This document shows positions 17,616 to 26,321 of a DNA stretch of 35,010 nucleotides, piece after piece. Each line of letters starts with the position of its first letter. Position 1 is the stretch's first letter. The position numbers and the translations under genes are program-made. Under the pieces are notes generated by a model that searched no databases, was not told the origin of the DNA, and saw only the letters and a list, made by a program, of their open reading frames with translations. The stretch comes from Candidatus Gastranaerophilales bacterium (GTDB lineage: Bacteria; Cyanobacteriota; Vampirovibrionia; Gastranaerophilales; Gastranaerophilaceae): assembly GCA_944324895.1 (NCBI GenBank), contig CALUYC010000003.1:1-35010 (forward strand). The letters are read 5' to 3'.

Positions 17616-18794
17616 TTATCTGTAACTTGCGCCAAGTACATTGTAGTCGAATGTAAACTCGATATCTATACTACTGCCTTTGAATTCAGGCGGCAGCGGT
17701 TTAAATGGTGCAGTAAGCTCTACAGCTGCTTTTGCAGCGGCATCGGATAGCGGTTGTCCTGAGCTTCTGACTGTTTGTATTGATAGCAGTCTACCGTCAC
17801 GACCAATTTTAAACAACAAAACTACTCGTTTGCTTTGATCGCCTTTAGGCGGATTCCAATTTCTTTTTATTCTTGCTTCTAAATCGCGCATATAAGGACC
17901 CCAGTTGGGTTGTCTTATTGCATCAATTCCGGGTGGGCCCGATGGATTACCGGGTCCGGGATTACCAATGTTGCCACCGGAGTAGCCGGAGCCGCGCGAA
18001 CCTGTTGAGCCTCTTGATGCTCCTGAGCTTGTACCGCCTTTTGAGGCAGAGAATTGAGGTGCGGGCATTCCCGAGCCTTTTGATGTTCCTGACGCACTGC
18101 CGCCGCTTGAAGTAGTTCCGCCTGATTTTGAGCCATAGCTTGGAGCAGGCCCTACCGGTGCTGTGCTTTTAGGTACTGCAACAGAGAACGGGCTTTTGGG
18201 TACCTGTGACAATTTAGGTGCTTGTGTTTTTGGCGGTGTAACCGAAGGTTTAAGTGTGGGCTTAAACATTGGTGACGGTGCCTTTGCAGGTTGTGGTTTC
18301 TGCGGAGCTTTAGGCGCCTGTGCGACTTGTTTTTTAACAGGCGACTTTTGCGGTTGAGCTGCTTGTTTTTTGGGTTGGGTTACCTTTTTTGGCGCAACCG
18401 AAGGTGAAGAAACCGACTTTGGTGCGGGCTTTGATGGCGCACTTGGTAATGACACCTTGCGTTTAGGGTCATGAATTCCACCTGCTCTTGAATTTCTGTC
18501 AGAGCGATATTTTGTATTTTTATTGATTGGTGGTGCTTCATTTTGTGTAATTACAAACTCTATGTCTCTTGGCTTAAGAGGTGGTTTTTGAAAGAAATTA
18601 AGACTTATTGCATATGTTATAAGCGCCCAAACAATGAAAAATACTATCGGGTGCAATATGGCAGAAAGTACCAGTGAATTTTTCAGTGATAATTCATCGC
18701 TGTCATCTTCAAAACTGTTGGGAAGGGTCTTGATTTCACCTTCCATTAAGTCGTCTGAGTCGTCAATATAGAATCTGTCTCTTAGTTTTGTCAT
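17616..18794 (-). CDS. tonB: TonB-like energy transducer
   Basis: A 392-residue protein with TonB architecture. An acidic cytoplasmic N-terminus (1-40) leads into one span (about 41-67) containing Ser44 and His48, the Ser-x-x-x-His spacing important in the TonB anchor. A long Pro/Lys/Ala then Gly/Ser-rich spacer runs to about residue 290, and the TonB C-terminal domain follows (MRDLEARIKRNWNPPKG, KIGRDGRLLSIQTVRSSG). The spacer is unusually long, enough to cross a wide periplasm. First gene of the tonB-exbB-exbD-exbD-asmA unit; the ribosome binding site is a weak AGAG. No TonB-dependent receptor lies in the window, so its target is unknown. TolA is an alternative reading, but the C-terminal domain fits TonB better. 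Confidence 0.88.
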   Translation of the reverse strand: MTKLRDRFYIDDSDDLMEGEIKTLPNSFEDDSDELSLKNSLVLSAILHPIVFFIVWALITYAISLNFFQKPPLKPRDIEFVITQNEAPPINKNTKYRSDRNSRAGGIHDPKRKVSLPSAPSKPAPKSVSSPSVAPKKVTQPKKQAAQPQKSPVKKQVAQAPKAPQKPQPAKAPSPMFKPTLKPSVTPPKTQAPKLSQVPKSPFSVAVPKSTAPVGPAPSYGSKSGGTTSSGGSASGTSKGSGMPAPQFSASKGGTSSGASRGSTGSRGSGYSGGNIGNPGPGNPSGPPGIDAIRQPNWGPYMRDLEARIKRNWNPPKGDQSKRVVLLFKIGRDGRLLSIQTVRSSGQPLSDAAAKAAVELTAPFKPLPPEFKGSSIDIEFTFDYNVLGASYR

Positions 18795-18838
18795 AATTTC
18801 TCTTTTTTATTCATTGAGTTTATTGTTAGATAAATAAT

Positions 18839-18854
18839 GCTAATTTAAATTAGC
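18839..18854. promoter_or_regulatory. 16-bp perfect palindrome upstream of tonB
   Basis: GCTAATTT at 18839-18846 is followed directly by its reverse complement AAATTAGC. It lies 45 bases upstream of the tonB start and 17 bases beyond the stop of the exported-protein gene. It could be a dimeric repressor site controlling the ton unit. A terminator is less likely: the stem has no loop and no T-run follows on the minus strand. No convincing Fur consensus was found. Confidence 0.35.
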
Positions 18855-18870
18855 CGGTTTACTATTTTTA

Positions 18871-19581
18871 TTAATAACCCTTGGGTGCGGTTAATGTTAT
18901 TGGCTGATCAAAATATATGTCCATTACTGCGTTCGCAGGTATTTGAACATCTTCACCGGATTGCCTTGCTGCATTTAAAAGGCCCAATCCGCCGCCGACT
19001 GCAGTGCCGTAAACTGCTCCTTTGCCAACTTCGCCACCTGATAGAGGCCCCATTGCGGTACCTAAGACAGCTCCGCCTGCGGCTCCTATTGCTACATTTT
19101 TACCATAGTCTTTAGCACTGTCCATTGTTGCGCCGCCTTTTAGTACTCCGCTTTTATCGGTTGTTGCAATCATTGCACTAACAGGTACGCTATGACCTGA
19201 TGGTGTTCTTATGCTTGTAAATCGTATTTGAATTTGCCCGTTACGGTTGCCAATACCTGCTTTTTTACATTTTACTACTGTTCCGTTTAATGTTGAGCCT
19301 GACGGCGCTATTTGAATTCCATTGTAAGTGAAATCCTTGTTCAAAGTAGCATAAACACTCATTCCTTTTGTGCAGGTTTTAGAATCTAAGTTCTGAGAGA
19401 TTATTGCACTTGTTGTTGTACCAACGGGCACATATACTACCTGACCTTGTAGTGTGCTGTAATTATTACTGTTTGTGTTAATATCATATGAATAATTGCT
19501 TGCAGCAAAAGCTGCGCTAGAGAATACTGTTAGTGACGCGCAAATTACTACAGCAATATTTTTTGTAAGTAATTTTTTCAT
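18871..19581 (-). CDS. Exported protein with beta domain and glycine-zipper segment
   Basis: A 236-residue protein; the start at ATG 19579-19581 is set by GGAGGAG a few bases upstream (an ATG 11 codons earlier lies before that site). Residues 1-26 are a signal peptide ending AAFAAS. A beta-rich domain (VVYVPVGTTTSAIIS...IQIAPSGSTLNGTVV...GQIQIRF...TPSGHSVPV) follows. A glycine-zipper stretch (GKNVAIGAAGGAVLGTAMG) that could insert in a membrane comes next, and the protein ends AVMDIYFDQPITL. The beta domain shares its pattern with the preceding gene (19641-20195). A remote likeness to the VirB10/TrbI beta domain is possible. Function unknown; position suggests an envelope role beside the Ton system. 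Confidence 0.75.
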   Translation of the reverse strand: MKKLLTKNIAVVICASLTVFSSAAFAASNYSYDINTNSNNYSTLQGQVVYVPVGTTTSAIISQNLDSKTCTKGMSVYATLNKDFTYNGIQIAPSGSTLNGTVVKCKKAGIGNRNGQIQIRFTSIRTPSGHSVPVSAMIATTDKSGVLKGGATMDSAKDYGKNVAIGAAGGAVLGTAMGPLSGGEVGKGAVYGTAVGGGLGLLNAARQSGEDVQIPANAVMDIYFDQPITLTAPKGY

Positions 19582-19640
19582 GTCTCCTCCGTTAATTCTT
19601 ATTTTAATATACACTATAAATTCAGTTAGTAAAGATTATA

Positions 19641-20195
19641 TTATTCGATAACTATATAAGGGTTTTCAAGAACAACAAACAAATTTTGCCCAGGTTTTAC
19701 GCCCCTGTGTTGCCCGTATTCGTATTCTCCGCTTGGCACCCATTGTGTTGTGCCCGACCAATGCCAACGTGATTGGTATAAATGCGTCATTTTATTATAT
19801 GACGCGGGTGGTGTCATTTCCCCGCCTATAATGTCACTTTTCCCGTTTGAAATATATCCGTTTAATTCTCTTGTTTCGCCGTTTGGTAATGTTAAATGTG
19901 TTATTTTAAACTTAATTGCTGCATTAACACCTTTTATTGGCATTTTAAGCATGCTAACATAACCTGTGAATATAGTGTTTTTCGGAATTATGTTGGTTTC
20001 ATTAACCCACACGTCGGCAGGTGATATAAAATAAACCCTATCGCCCTCTTGCAGCGTGTCTGTAGATAAGGTCTTTTTTGTGTAAACCAGTATAAAAGCT
20101 CCTTTATCTAACTTGGCTGTATTTGCAAGGCAATATGCACATAGGGCGGATATTGTTATTGCCATTATGGCTATTGTCAAAAGTATTCTTTTCAT
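19641..20195 (-). CDS. Exported protein related to its downstream neighbour
   Basis: A 184-residue protein. Residues 1-24 form a signal peptide (MKRILLTIAIMAITISALCAYCLA). The mature part contains EGDRVYFISPADVWVNET, then IIPKNTIFTGYVSML, GVNAAIKFKITHLTLPNG and a final LFVVLENPYIVIE. This follows the same order of motifs as the 18871-19581 protein: a Gly-x-x-Val-Tyr strand, an Ile-x-Pro turn, a Gly-x-Val strand and a Pro-x-Gly turn. They are probably old paralogues. No enzyme motif is seen. There is no Shine-Dalgarno; TAATAT ends 7 bases before the ATG with TTGCAA 16 bases further up, so the message may be leaderless. It is divergent from the large AsmA-like gene. Confidence 0.7.
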   Translation of the reverse strand: MKRILLTIAIMAITISALCAYCLANTAKLDKGAFILVYTKKTLSTDTLQEGDRVYFISPADVWVNETNIIPKNTIFTGYVSMLKMPIKGVNAAIKFKITHLTLPNGETRELNGYISNGKSDIIGGEMTPPASYNKMTHLYQSRWHWSGTTQWVPSGEYEYGQHRGVKPGQNLFVVLENPYIVIE

Positions 20196-20202
20196 ACTTA
20201 TA

Positions 20203-20230
20203 ATATTAAGTCATTTTTTTAATTTTGCAA
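20203..20230 (-). promoter_or_regulatory. Candidate leaderless promoter of the exported-protein gene
   Basis: On the minus strand TTGCAA (20230-20225) and TAATAT (20208-20203) are 16 bases apart. The expected start of transcription falls at or within a base or two of the ATG at 20195. Confidence 0.45.
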
Positions 20231-20254
20231 AAGAAATTAAAATTTATGAAGATT

Positions 20255-20284
20255 TTTACCAACTTTACTTACTGATAGTATAAT
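20255..20284 (+). promoter_or_regulatory. Candidate leaderless promoter of the large AsmA-like gene
   Basis: TTTACC (20255-20260) and a perfect TATAAT (20279-20284) are 18 bases apart. The -10 ends 6 bases before the ATG at 20291, so transcription should start at about the A of the ATG. An in-frame TAG at 20276-20278 rules out a longer reading frame, and there is no Shine-Dalgarno. Confidence 0.6.
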
Positions 20285-20290
20285 ATTCAT

Positions 20291-23200
20291 ATGGATTTCA
20301 GAAAACTTCTGTTTAACAAAAAGTTCATAGCTTTTATTGGTGTGTTTTTATCACTTTGTATTTGTTTATATTTTCTTGTGGGTTTTTTTGCCAGTAATTT
20401 TTTTACAGCCGAAAGAATTGAAAAACTTGTAAAAAAACAAACGGGGCTCAATATTGTACTTAAAAATTCCAAAATAAGAACTTTGCCCAATTTATCTATT
20501 TTCCTTGCTGCAAGTGACATTGGCGTTATTCAACCTGATACAAATCAATATGTTTTCTCAGCAAAGAATGCCAGTTTACAAATTAAGATATTGCCTTTGT
20601 TGTTTAAGCAAATTGATATTTCTCTTTTATCATCGCATGATTTGCAAATTAATGTTAACAGAGATAAAAACGGAAGGTTTAATTTTGAAAAATACATTAA
20701 CGGTACTCGAGATTTTCCCATAAATTTTAAGTTTAAGCGTTCCTGTATAAAATTTGATAAACTTTCATTTAATTTTATTGATGAAAAAAATGAAAGAGAT
20801 ATTGTTTTTAAATCAAACAATTTTTTTGCAGATGTTAATAACCGTCCGCAAAGTGTAAAGACCGATATTGACGCTACTTTACAAATTTGCGATACTTTGA
20901 CGGATAAGTGTAGCGCTACTAATTTTAACACTTTTATAAGCACTCGTTTGCCTGCTAACAAATATTTAGATTCAAAGGATACAAATTTTGACGTTATTGC
21001 TAATAATGTAGATTTAAAACTTTTTGAGCCGTACTTTAATGAATTTTTAAAGTTTCAATTTAACGAATTTGATTTTAAAACCGATATTCTTTTTAAGAAA
21101 AACTCGACCAATAGTGAATATTCGCTAAAATTCAGACCTAAAATAATCAATCTTGATTTTATCCTTAATGAAAAAAAGAGTGCAGTGAAACTTTTAGAAC
21201 CGTCTGATTTGAACTTAAATTTTATTGCAAAGAAAAATTTTGCAGATATTATTACATCTACTTTTAAATCAAAAGATATTAACGTTACATTTGATGGAAA
21301 AATAAAAAATTACAAAACCAAAAAACCACAACCTGATGTTAGAGTAAATGTTGTAAACAGCGATTTTATGCGCTTTATTAAGCTTATTCCTGCTGGTTTG
21401 GTTGTTTATAAAACCGATCTTATAAACGAGTTAATTAATGCAAATCCTCATGCCAGAGTTGATGCCGATGTTGTCATTTCGGGAAATTATTTGCAGCCTA
21501 ATATCAATGGCAAAGCTCAGGTTTATGATATTTATCTTTTTTCTCGACCAATAGGTTTTGATACTGCCCATGTTGATTGTGATTTTATCGGAGATAAAGT
21601 AAATGTTGATGTGTATGTCCCTGGTCCAAATAATCAGTATGTCAGCGTTAAAGGGTATTCTGAGATATACGGTAAACAATCAGGTAATTATGAAGTGATT
21701 TCATCTGACAGCGTAGATTTAGCTTTTGCACATAAATATTTAGTTCCGGTTCAAAGGGTAATTGGCTTTAAACTTGGCCCTGTACCTTTCATGAAACTTG
21801 CCGGTAAAGGAAAAATTCATATTAAAACAAAAGGTACTATTTATGATGCTATTGTTGACGGTAAGTTTTTTGCTCACAATATTACTGCTTCAATGCAGGG
21901 GTTAAATACTGTGCTTAAAAACGGAAAAATCGAGCTAGATTTTAACGGAAAAGTCATAAATATTTTAAACACAAGTGCAAAAATGAATGACGGCAATTTT
22001 ACTTTATCGGGCTTTGCTGACGACTATAACAATTTAAATGTTACGGCAAATATTACCGATATTAACGTCTTACATGTTTTAAATATTGCCAAAACCAGCC
22101 CTATTATAAAGCCATTTAGCGGAGATTTATCCTTTATAAAGTCTGCCAACGGTAAAACAGATTTAATTGTAAAATTCGACGGAAAGGCAAAAAGCCTTGA
22201 GGGCATGAATTTTTTAAATGATATTAAACCAAGCGGTGAAATTATTTTAAAGAACGTAAACGCTGTTTTTATTCCAAATTTTGTTTTTACCGACTCAAAA
22301 GGCAAAATATCTTTTGACGATGATTTTAAAGTCGATATTAATGCTCTTTTTAAGGGGGCTAAATCTTCTATTTCGGGTGTAATCAGCCCTTTGACAAAAG
22401 ATTTATCAGACAAAGATGCTAAGTTAAAATTAAATCTTAAAGGTAGTATTAATTCGCTTCTTTTTTCACAACTTTGCGACGTAATAAAAGCGCAAAATTA
22501 CTTTGAAAATAATGACTTGAAATTTTTATTGACAAGTACTCCTGTGAAATCTTTAGACTTTATTTTCAACACCGAAGGAAAAATAAACGGCGTCATACCT
22601 GCTGATTATAATAAGATTGATTTTTCAAAACTTTCTGTCGAGGGTAGTTTTACTCCTTTAAATTCGAATAAATCTGAGAATATAAGTTTTATAAGCGGGA
22701 AATATTTCGCAAATGATAACAAGGTAAATATCTTAAATTCGCATGTTAAGTTCTTTGGTGCAGATATATACACAAACGGCAGTATAGACAATTTTTTAAA
22801 AAAACCTAAAGCAAATTTAAAAGTTCGTGCAAATTCTTTATCATTAAATAATCTTCAAAGTATTGTCCAATATACAGATATTATGCTTATTAAAACCTTG
22901 TTAGCGGATTTTACTGATTACAAGGGATTTCTTGATTTAAATTTAAATATCAAAAAAAATCTTCCATACGGAAAATTGTCTTTTAATGATGTGGGTATGT
23001 ATAATAAAAAGCAACAAATACCTTTGTTGTTAAAAAGCGGCGGCATTAAGTTTGCAGGCGATAGAATATTTATTGAGGCTCTTAATTTCAATTATGGTAA
23101 CACTCCTATATATTTTAATGCTTCAGCAAAGGACTATCTAACGAAAAAACCCGCTTTTAATGCGATGTTTTCGACTAATTTGGATGAAAAATCAGCTGAT

Positions 23201-24838
23201 ATGCTGATTAACCCATACCTTACTTATCCTTTTAAAATAAAGGGTGAAGTTCGTGCCAAAGGCAGAATAAAGGGCGGTATTAATAATTACTCACTAATTT
23301 CTTATCTTACTTTGCCAAAAGATACAGATATTTCTTATATGGGCGCTAACGTCGGTGATTTGCAGTACGACAGAGAGTTTGAAATTAAGTCTGACTTTAC
23401 AAAAAATACCGCAAAGGTACAAAGTGCAAAATATGTAAAATATATACCTTCTCAAAACAATAAACCTACGGCTGTTACAATGCTAAAGGCGTATGGACGT
23501 GTCGATTCACATGGCAATGATTTATTCTTTAATAATTTTAAAATTGAAACTCCTAACCCTGTTACGGCAAAGATTTTTAATTTGTTGTTTAAAAAATCTG
23601 TCTTAAAGCAGGGTTTGTTTACGTGTGATTTAAATTTAAACGGCAATGTTCTTTTGCCCCATGCTACAGGAAAAATTAATTTTAGAAACATTAATATTCC
23701 GCTGTATAGTACGAAAATTAACGACATGGATTGTGAAGTTACAAAGAATAAAATTAATGCGGTATTGCAAGGAAAAAGTTTTGATTCTGATGTAGAAATT
23801 CGTGCAAGTGTGCAAAATAAACAAACATTGCCGGTTGTTGTCGAAGGGTTGAGTATAAAATCAAAGAGAACAAGTCTTTCGCAACTAATCGAAGGTATTT
23901 CGCAATTACCTAAGGGTTCGTCAGATATTGTTCCGGGGCAGCCGATAGTTTTAAAGCCAAAAGATTTAATTGTAATTAGCGGACATGCTTCGGCAGATGA
24001 AGTTGAGCTGTATGATATTAAAGCAACTAATTTAACTGCAGATTTTTCTAATCCTACAGGTGATATATTTAATATAAATAATATGCAATTTAACATTGCA
24101 GGAGGAAAAGTAGTTTCAAAAGGTAATTTTGACATTGCCTCAATGCTTTTTGACCTTGATTCTATTGTCGAAGACTGTGATGCCAACACATTAAGCGCTA
24201 ATTTTTTGGGACTGCAAAACCAAATTTATGGCAGGACGAATGCGAGAATTAACTTAAAAGGCAAAATTCCCGAAAATGCACAGGATATAAAACTGGTATC
24301 AGGTACTGTTAATTTTAGCGTAAATAACGGAAAAATGCCTAAGTTAGGCTCTTTGGAATATCTGTTAAGAGCTGGTAATCTCATAAAAAGCGGTATTCTA
24401 GGTCTTACGCTAAACAATTTAATCGAGGTTTTAACTCCTTATAAAACCGGAGAGTTTTCTGCAATTAAAGGTAATTTTAATGTGCATGACGGAAAAATAA
24501 GCAAGTTGGAAATATTCTCCAGAGGCAATAACCTGAGTTTATTTATATATGGCGGATATGACATTATTAATGATAATGCAGACATCGAAATTTTAGGAAG
24601 GCTTTCAAAAAAAGTCAGTAACGTACTAGGCGCTGCGGGAAATGCCAGTTTGAATACATTGTTAAGTACTATTACGGGGAATAAAATTAAAGAAGGTGCC
24701 AAGTCTCAAATAATTGAAAATGTTAACAAAATTCCGTTAATTGAAATTTCAGGAGATGATTACAGATTATTCCTTGCAAAAATTAAAGGAAAACTCAATT
24801 CCGATGATTATGTAAAAAGCTTTAACTGGCTGAACTAG
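20291..24838 (+). CDS. Giant AsmA-like/TamB-like envelope protein (1515 residues)
   Basis: The largest gene of the window. Residues about 12-34 form one span (FIAFIGVFLSLCICLYFLVGF), followed by FTAERIEKLVKKQTGLNIVLKNSKIRTLPN, the AsmA N-terminal pattern. More than 1300 residues of repeating beta strands follow, many carrying short Gly-Lys-Ile or Asn-Gly turns. The C-terminal 250 residues (GTVNFSVNNGKMPKLG, LRAGNLIKSGILG, KTGEFSAIKGNFNVHDG, LSLFIYGGYD, LGRLSKKVSNVLG) match the end of the AsmA-like protein at 12546-16073. The length suits a bridge spanning the periplasm, as proposed for TamB and YhdP in lipid transport. It faces the exported-protein/Ton cluster across a 95-base region and has its own promoter. 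Confidence 0.88.
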   Translation: MDFRKLLFNKKFIAFIGVFLSLCICLYFLVGFFASNFFTAERIEKLVKKQTGLNIVLKNSKIRTLPNLSIFLAASDIGVIQPDTNQYVFSAKNASLQIKILPLLFKQIDISLLSSHDLQINVNRDKNGRFNFEKYINGTRDFPINFKFKRSCIKFDKLSFNFIDEKNERDIVFKSNNFFADVNNRPQSVKTDIDATLQICDTLTDKCSATNFNTFISTRLPANKYLDSKDTNFDVIANNVDLKLFEPYFNEFLKFQFNEFDFKTDILFKKNSTNSEYSLKFRPKIINLDFILNEKKSAVKLLEPSDLNLNFIAKKNFADIITSTFKSKDINVTFDGKIKNYKTKKPQPDVRVNVVNSDFMRFIKLIPAGLVVYKTDLINELINANPHARVDADVVISGNYLQPNINGKAQVYDIYLFSRPIGFDTAHVDCDFIGDKVNVDVYVPGPNNQYVSVKGYSEIYGKQSGNYEVISSDSVDLAFAHKYLVPVQRVIGFKLGPVPFMKLAGKGKIHIKTKGTIYDAIVDGKFFAHNITASMQGLNTVLKNGKIELDFNGKVINILNTSAKMNDGNFTLSGFADDYNNLNVTANITDINVLHVLNIAKTSPIIKPFSGDLSFIKSANGKTDLIVKFDGKAKSLEGMNFLNDIKPSGEIILKNVNAVFIPNFVFTDSKGKISFDDDFKVDINALFKGAKSSISGVISPLTKDLSDKDAKLKLNLKGSINSLLFSQLCDVIKAQNYFENNDLKFLLTSTPVKSLDFIFNTEGKINGVIPADYNKIDFSKLSVEGSFTPLNSNKSENISFISGKYFANDNKVNILNSHVKFFGADIYTNGSIDNFLKKPKANLKVRANSLSLNNLQSIVQYTDIMLIKTLLADFTDYKGFLDLNLNIKKNLPYGKLSFNDVGMYNKKQQIPLLLKSGGIKFAGDRIFIEALNFNYGNTPIYFNASAKDYLTKKPAFNAMFSTNLDEKSADMLINPYLTYPFKIKGEVRAKGRIKGGINNYSLISYLTLPKDTDISYMGANVGDLQYDREFEIKSDFTKNTAKVQSAKYVKYIPSQNNKPTAVTMLKAYGRVDSHGNDLFFNNFKIETPNPVTAKIFNLLFKKSVLKQGLFTCDLNLNGNVLLPHATGKINFRNINIPLYSTKINDMDCEVTKNKINAVLQGKSFDSDVEIRASVQNKQTLPVVVEGLSIKSKRTSLSQLIEGISQLPKGSSDIVPGQPIVLKPKDLIVISGHASADEVELYDIKATNLTADFSNPTGDIFNINNMQFNIAGGKVVSKGNFDIASMLFDLDSIVEDCDANTLSANFLGLQNQIYGRTNARINLKGKIPENAQDIKLVSGTVNFSVNNGKMPKLGSLEYLLRAGNLIKSGILGLTLNNLIEVLTPYKTGEFSAIKGNFNVHDGKISKLEIFSRGNNLSLFIYGGYDIINDNADIEILGRLSKKVSNVLGAAGNASLNTLLSTITGNKIKEGAKSQIIENVNKIPLIEISGDDYRLFLAKIKGKLNSDDYVKSFNWLN

Positions 24839-24867
24839 ACCTATGGATTAATTATTTCTTTACATAG

Positions 24868-24896
24868 TTGCAAGCTTAAATTTTTAATTATAAAAT
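24868..24896 (+). promoter_or_regulatory. Candidate promoter of the TPR lipoprotein-lgt pair
   Basis: TTGCAA (24868-24873) and TAAAAT (24891-24896) are 17 bases apart, placing transcription start near 24903 and leaving a leader of about 16 bases that holds the AGAGGA ribosome binding site. Confidence 0.5.
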
Positions 24897-24918
24897 TTTT
24901 ATAAAAGAGGATTTTATC

Positions 24919-25530
24919 ATGAGAAAACTCACTTTATTTTTAGCAATTTTATTTGTAAGCGTTTTGTGTAGCGCCTGTATAAATAATATTGCAATTCAAG
25001 AGCTTAATAACAAAGCACAAGAATATATGCAAAAAGGCGATATTCAAAATGCCATTTGCAGATTAGAATCCAGTGTTGATCTAGACGGCACTGTTTTTGA
25101 AACAAGATATAACTTAGGTGTTGCATACATTAGTGCACAAGACTTTAAAAAAGCGCAAGAACAATTAAATGAAGCTATTAAAATAAAACCCGATTTTGCT
25201 GATTCGTATTATTCTTTAGCTGTTGCTCAAGAAGGTGATGCGCTTAAGGTTTTAGAAGATGATGAAACTGACGAAACAAAAGTTGAAGTAGAAGTTGTAT
25301 CTCAGGATGATGATGAATTATCAGGTCTTAAAAATATTAGCGATCAAGATGCAAAATATCTTGTTGATACGCTTGCTCAAGCGGTTAACTCTTATAACAA
25401 ATATTTAGAATTAAAACCGCAAACTAACGATAAAGATGAAATTTTGGCACAAATAAACTATCTACAAGAAACTGCAACTAAATATGCTCAAAAATACAAT
25501 TTAACTTCTGATTTCGGTGTTCAGGAATAA
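24919..25530 (+). CDS. TPR-containing probable lipoprotein
   Basis: A 203-residue protein. The signal peptide ends VLCSAC at 15-20; Cys20 is the likely lipidated residue, although Cys rather than Leu at -3 makes the lipobox imperfect. Two tetratricopeptide repeats follow at about residues 28-95 (ALNNKA-type helices, AICRLESSVDLDG, YNLGVAYISAQDFKKAQEQLNEAIKIKPDF, ADSYYSLAVAQ). An acidic linker (DDETDETKVEVEVV) and a further helical pair (AVNSYNKYLELKPQ) complete it. TPR lipoproteins commonly scaffold envelope assembly machines. AGAGGA lies before the ATG. Its stop overlaps the lgt start as TAATG, so the enzyme that lipidates such proteins is made from the same message. Confidence 0.85.
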   Translation: MRKLTLFLAILFVSVLCSACINNIAIQELNNKAQEYMQKGDIQNAICRLESSVDLDGTVFETRYNLGVAYISAQDFKKAQEQLNEAIKIKPDFADSYYSLAVAQEGDALKVLEDDETDETKVEVEVVSQDDDELSGLKNISDQDAKYLVDTLAQAVNSYNKYLELKPQTNDKDEILAQINYLQETATKYAQKYNLTSDFGVQE

Positions 25531-26321
25531 TGTTTCAGTCTCCTTTTGTTAGCGCTTTTTCTATTGGCAGTTATGAAGTAAAAATGTATGGCGTTGTAAT
25601 GTTTTTTGCAATTTTAGGGGGTGTATTTGCCTCTGACTATTTTGCTAAGAGATATTTTATAAATGTCGATAGAGACGCCTTGTTTGATTTTTTCCCTTTT
25701 ATGATTATTTCGGGCATTATTTTTGCAAGATTGTATTATGTTATTTTGAATTTTGATTATTATATTTTAAACCCCATAGAAATCCCTGCAATTTGGCATG
25801 GCGGTATATCAATCCATGGGGCAATTTTGGGTGGAGTATTTGCAGGAGTTGTTTATTTTAAATCTAAAAAAATTCAAATATTGCCATATGCCGATGTAAT
25901 ATCTTTAGGTCTTGTTTTGGCTCAGGCCATTGGTCGTTGGGGAAATTTTTTTAATTCGGAAGCCTTTGGTACCCCTTGTAATTTACCTTGGAAACTATAT
26001 ATTGCGCCGCAATACAGACCTTTAGAATACTATTCTTTTGATTATTTTCATCCGACTTTTTTATACGAATCACTTTGGTGCATCTTTGCGTTTTTTATTT
26101 TATTTTTTGTTGTGCGCAGATTAAAAAACTATTCTTCCGGTATGATTTTTTATTCTTATTTAATTTTATACTCCGTAGGCAGATTTTTAATCGAGGGTAT
26201 TAGAACAGACAGTGTATTAAATATTTGCTCTATACCTATAGCGCAGATTGTTTCGTTCGTTGTTTTTTTGATTGGCATATTTGGGGTTCTATTTTGTTTA
26301 AAAAAACACCCGCTCAGCTGA
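25530..26321 (+). CDS. lgt: Prolipoprotein diacylglyceryl transferase
   Basis: The inner-membrane enzyme that moves a diacylglyceryl group from phosphatidylglycerol to the lipobox cysteine of prelipoproteins. The 263-residue product has about seven spans. HGGISIHGAILGGV is the Lgt signature, GRWGNFFNSEAFG the loop around the conserved Asn, HPTFLYES follows, and GRFLIEGIRTD holds an essential Arg. Start and upstream stop share one base (TAATG). The final TGA lies inside the terminator hairpin at 26303-26332. Confidence 0.95.
   Translation: MFQSPFVSAFSIGSYEVKMYGVVMFFAILGGVFASDYFAKRYFINVDRDALFDFFPFMIISGIIFARLYYVILNFDYYILNPIEIPAIWHGGISIHGAILGGVFAGVVYFKSKKIQILPYADVISLGLVLAQAIGRWGNFFNSEAFGTPCNLPWKLYIAPQYRPLEYYSFDYFHPTFLYESLWCIFAFFILFFVVRRLKNYSSGMIFYSYLILYSVGRFLIEGIRTDSVLNICSIPIAQIVSFVVFLIGIFGVLFCLKKHPLS

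Noticed and set aside
18795-18870. Fur box in front of tonB
   Set aside because: The AT-rich palindrome does not match the repeated GATAAT pattern convincingly.
23452-24189. Open frame of 245 codons on the minus strand inside the 1515-residue AsmA-like gene
   Set aside because: It lies wholly antisense to a well-supported gene, has no ribosome binding site or recognisable domain, and its composition looks like a mirror of the AT-rich beta-repeat coding sequence.
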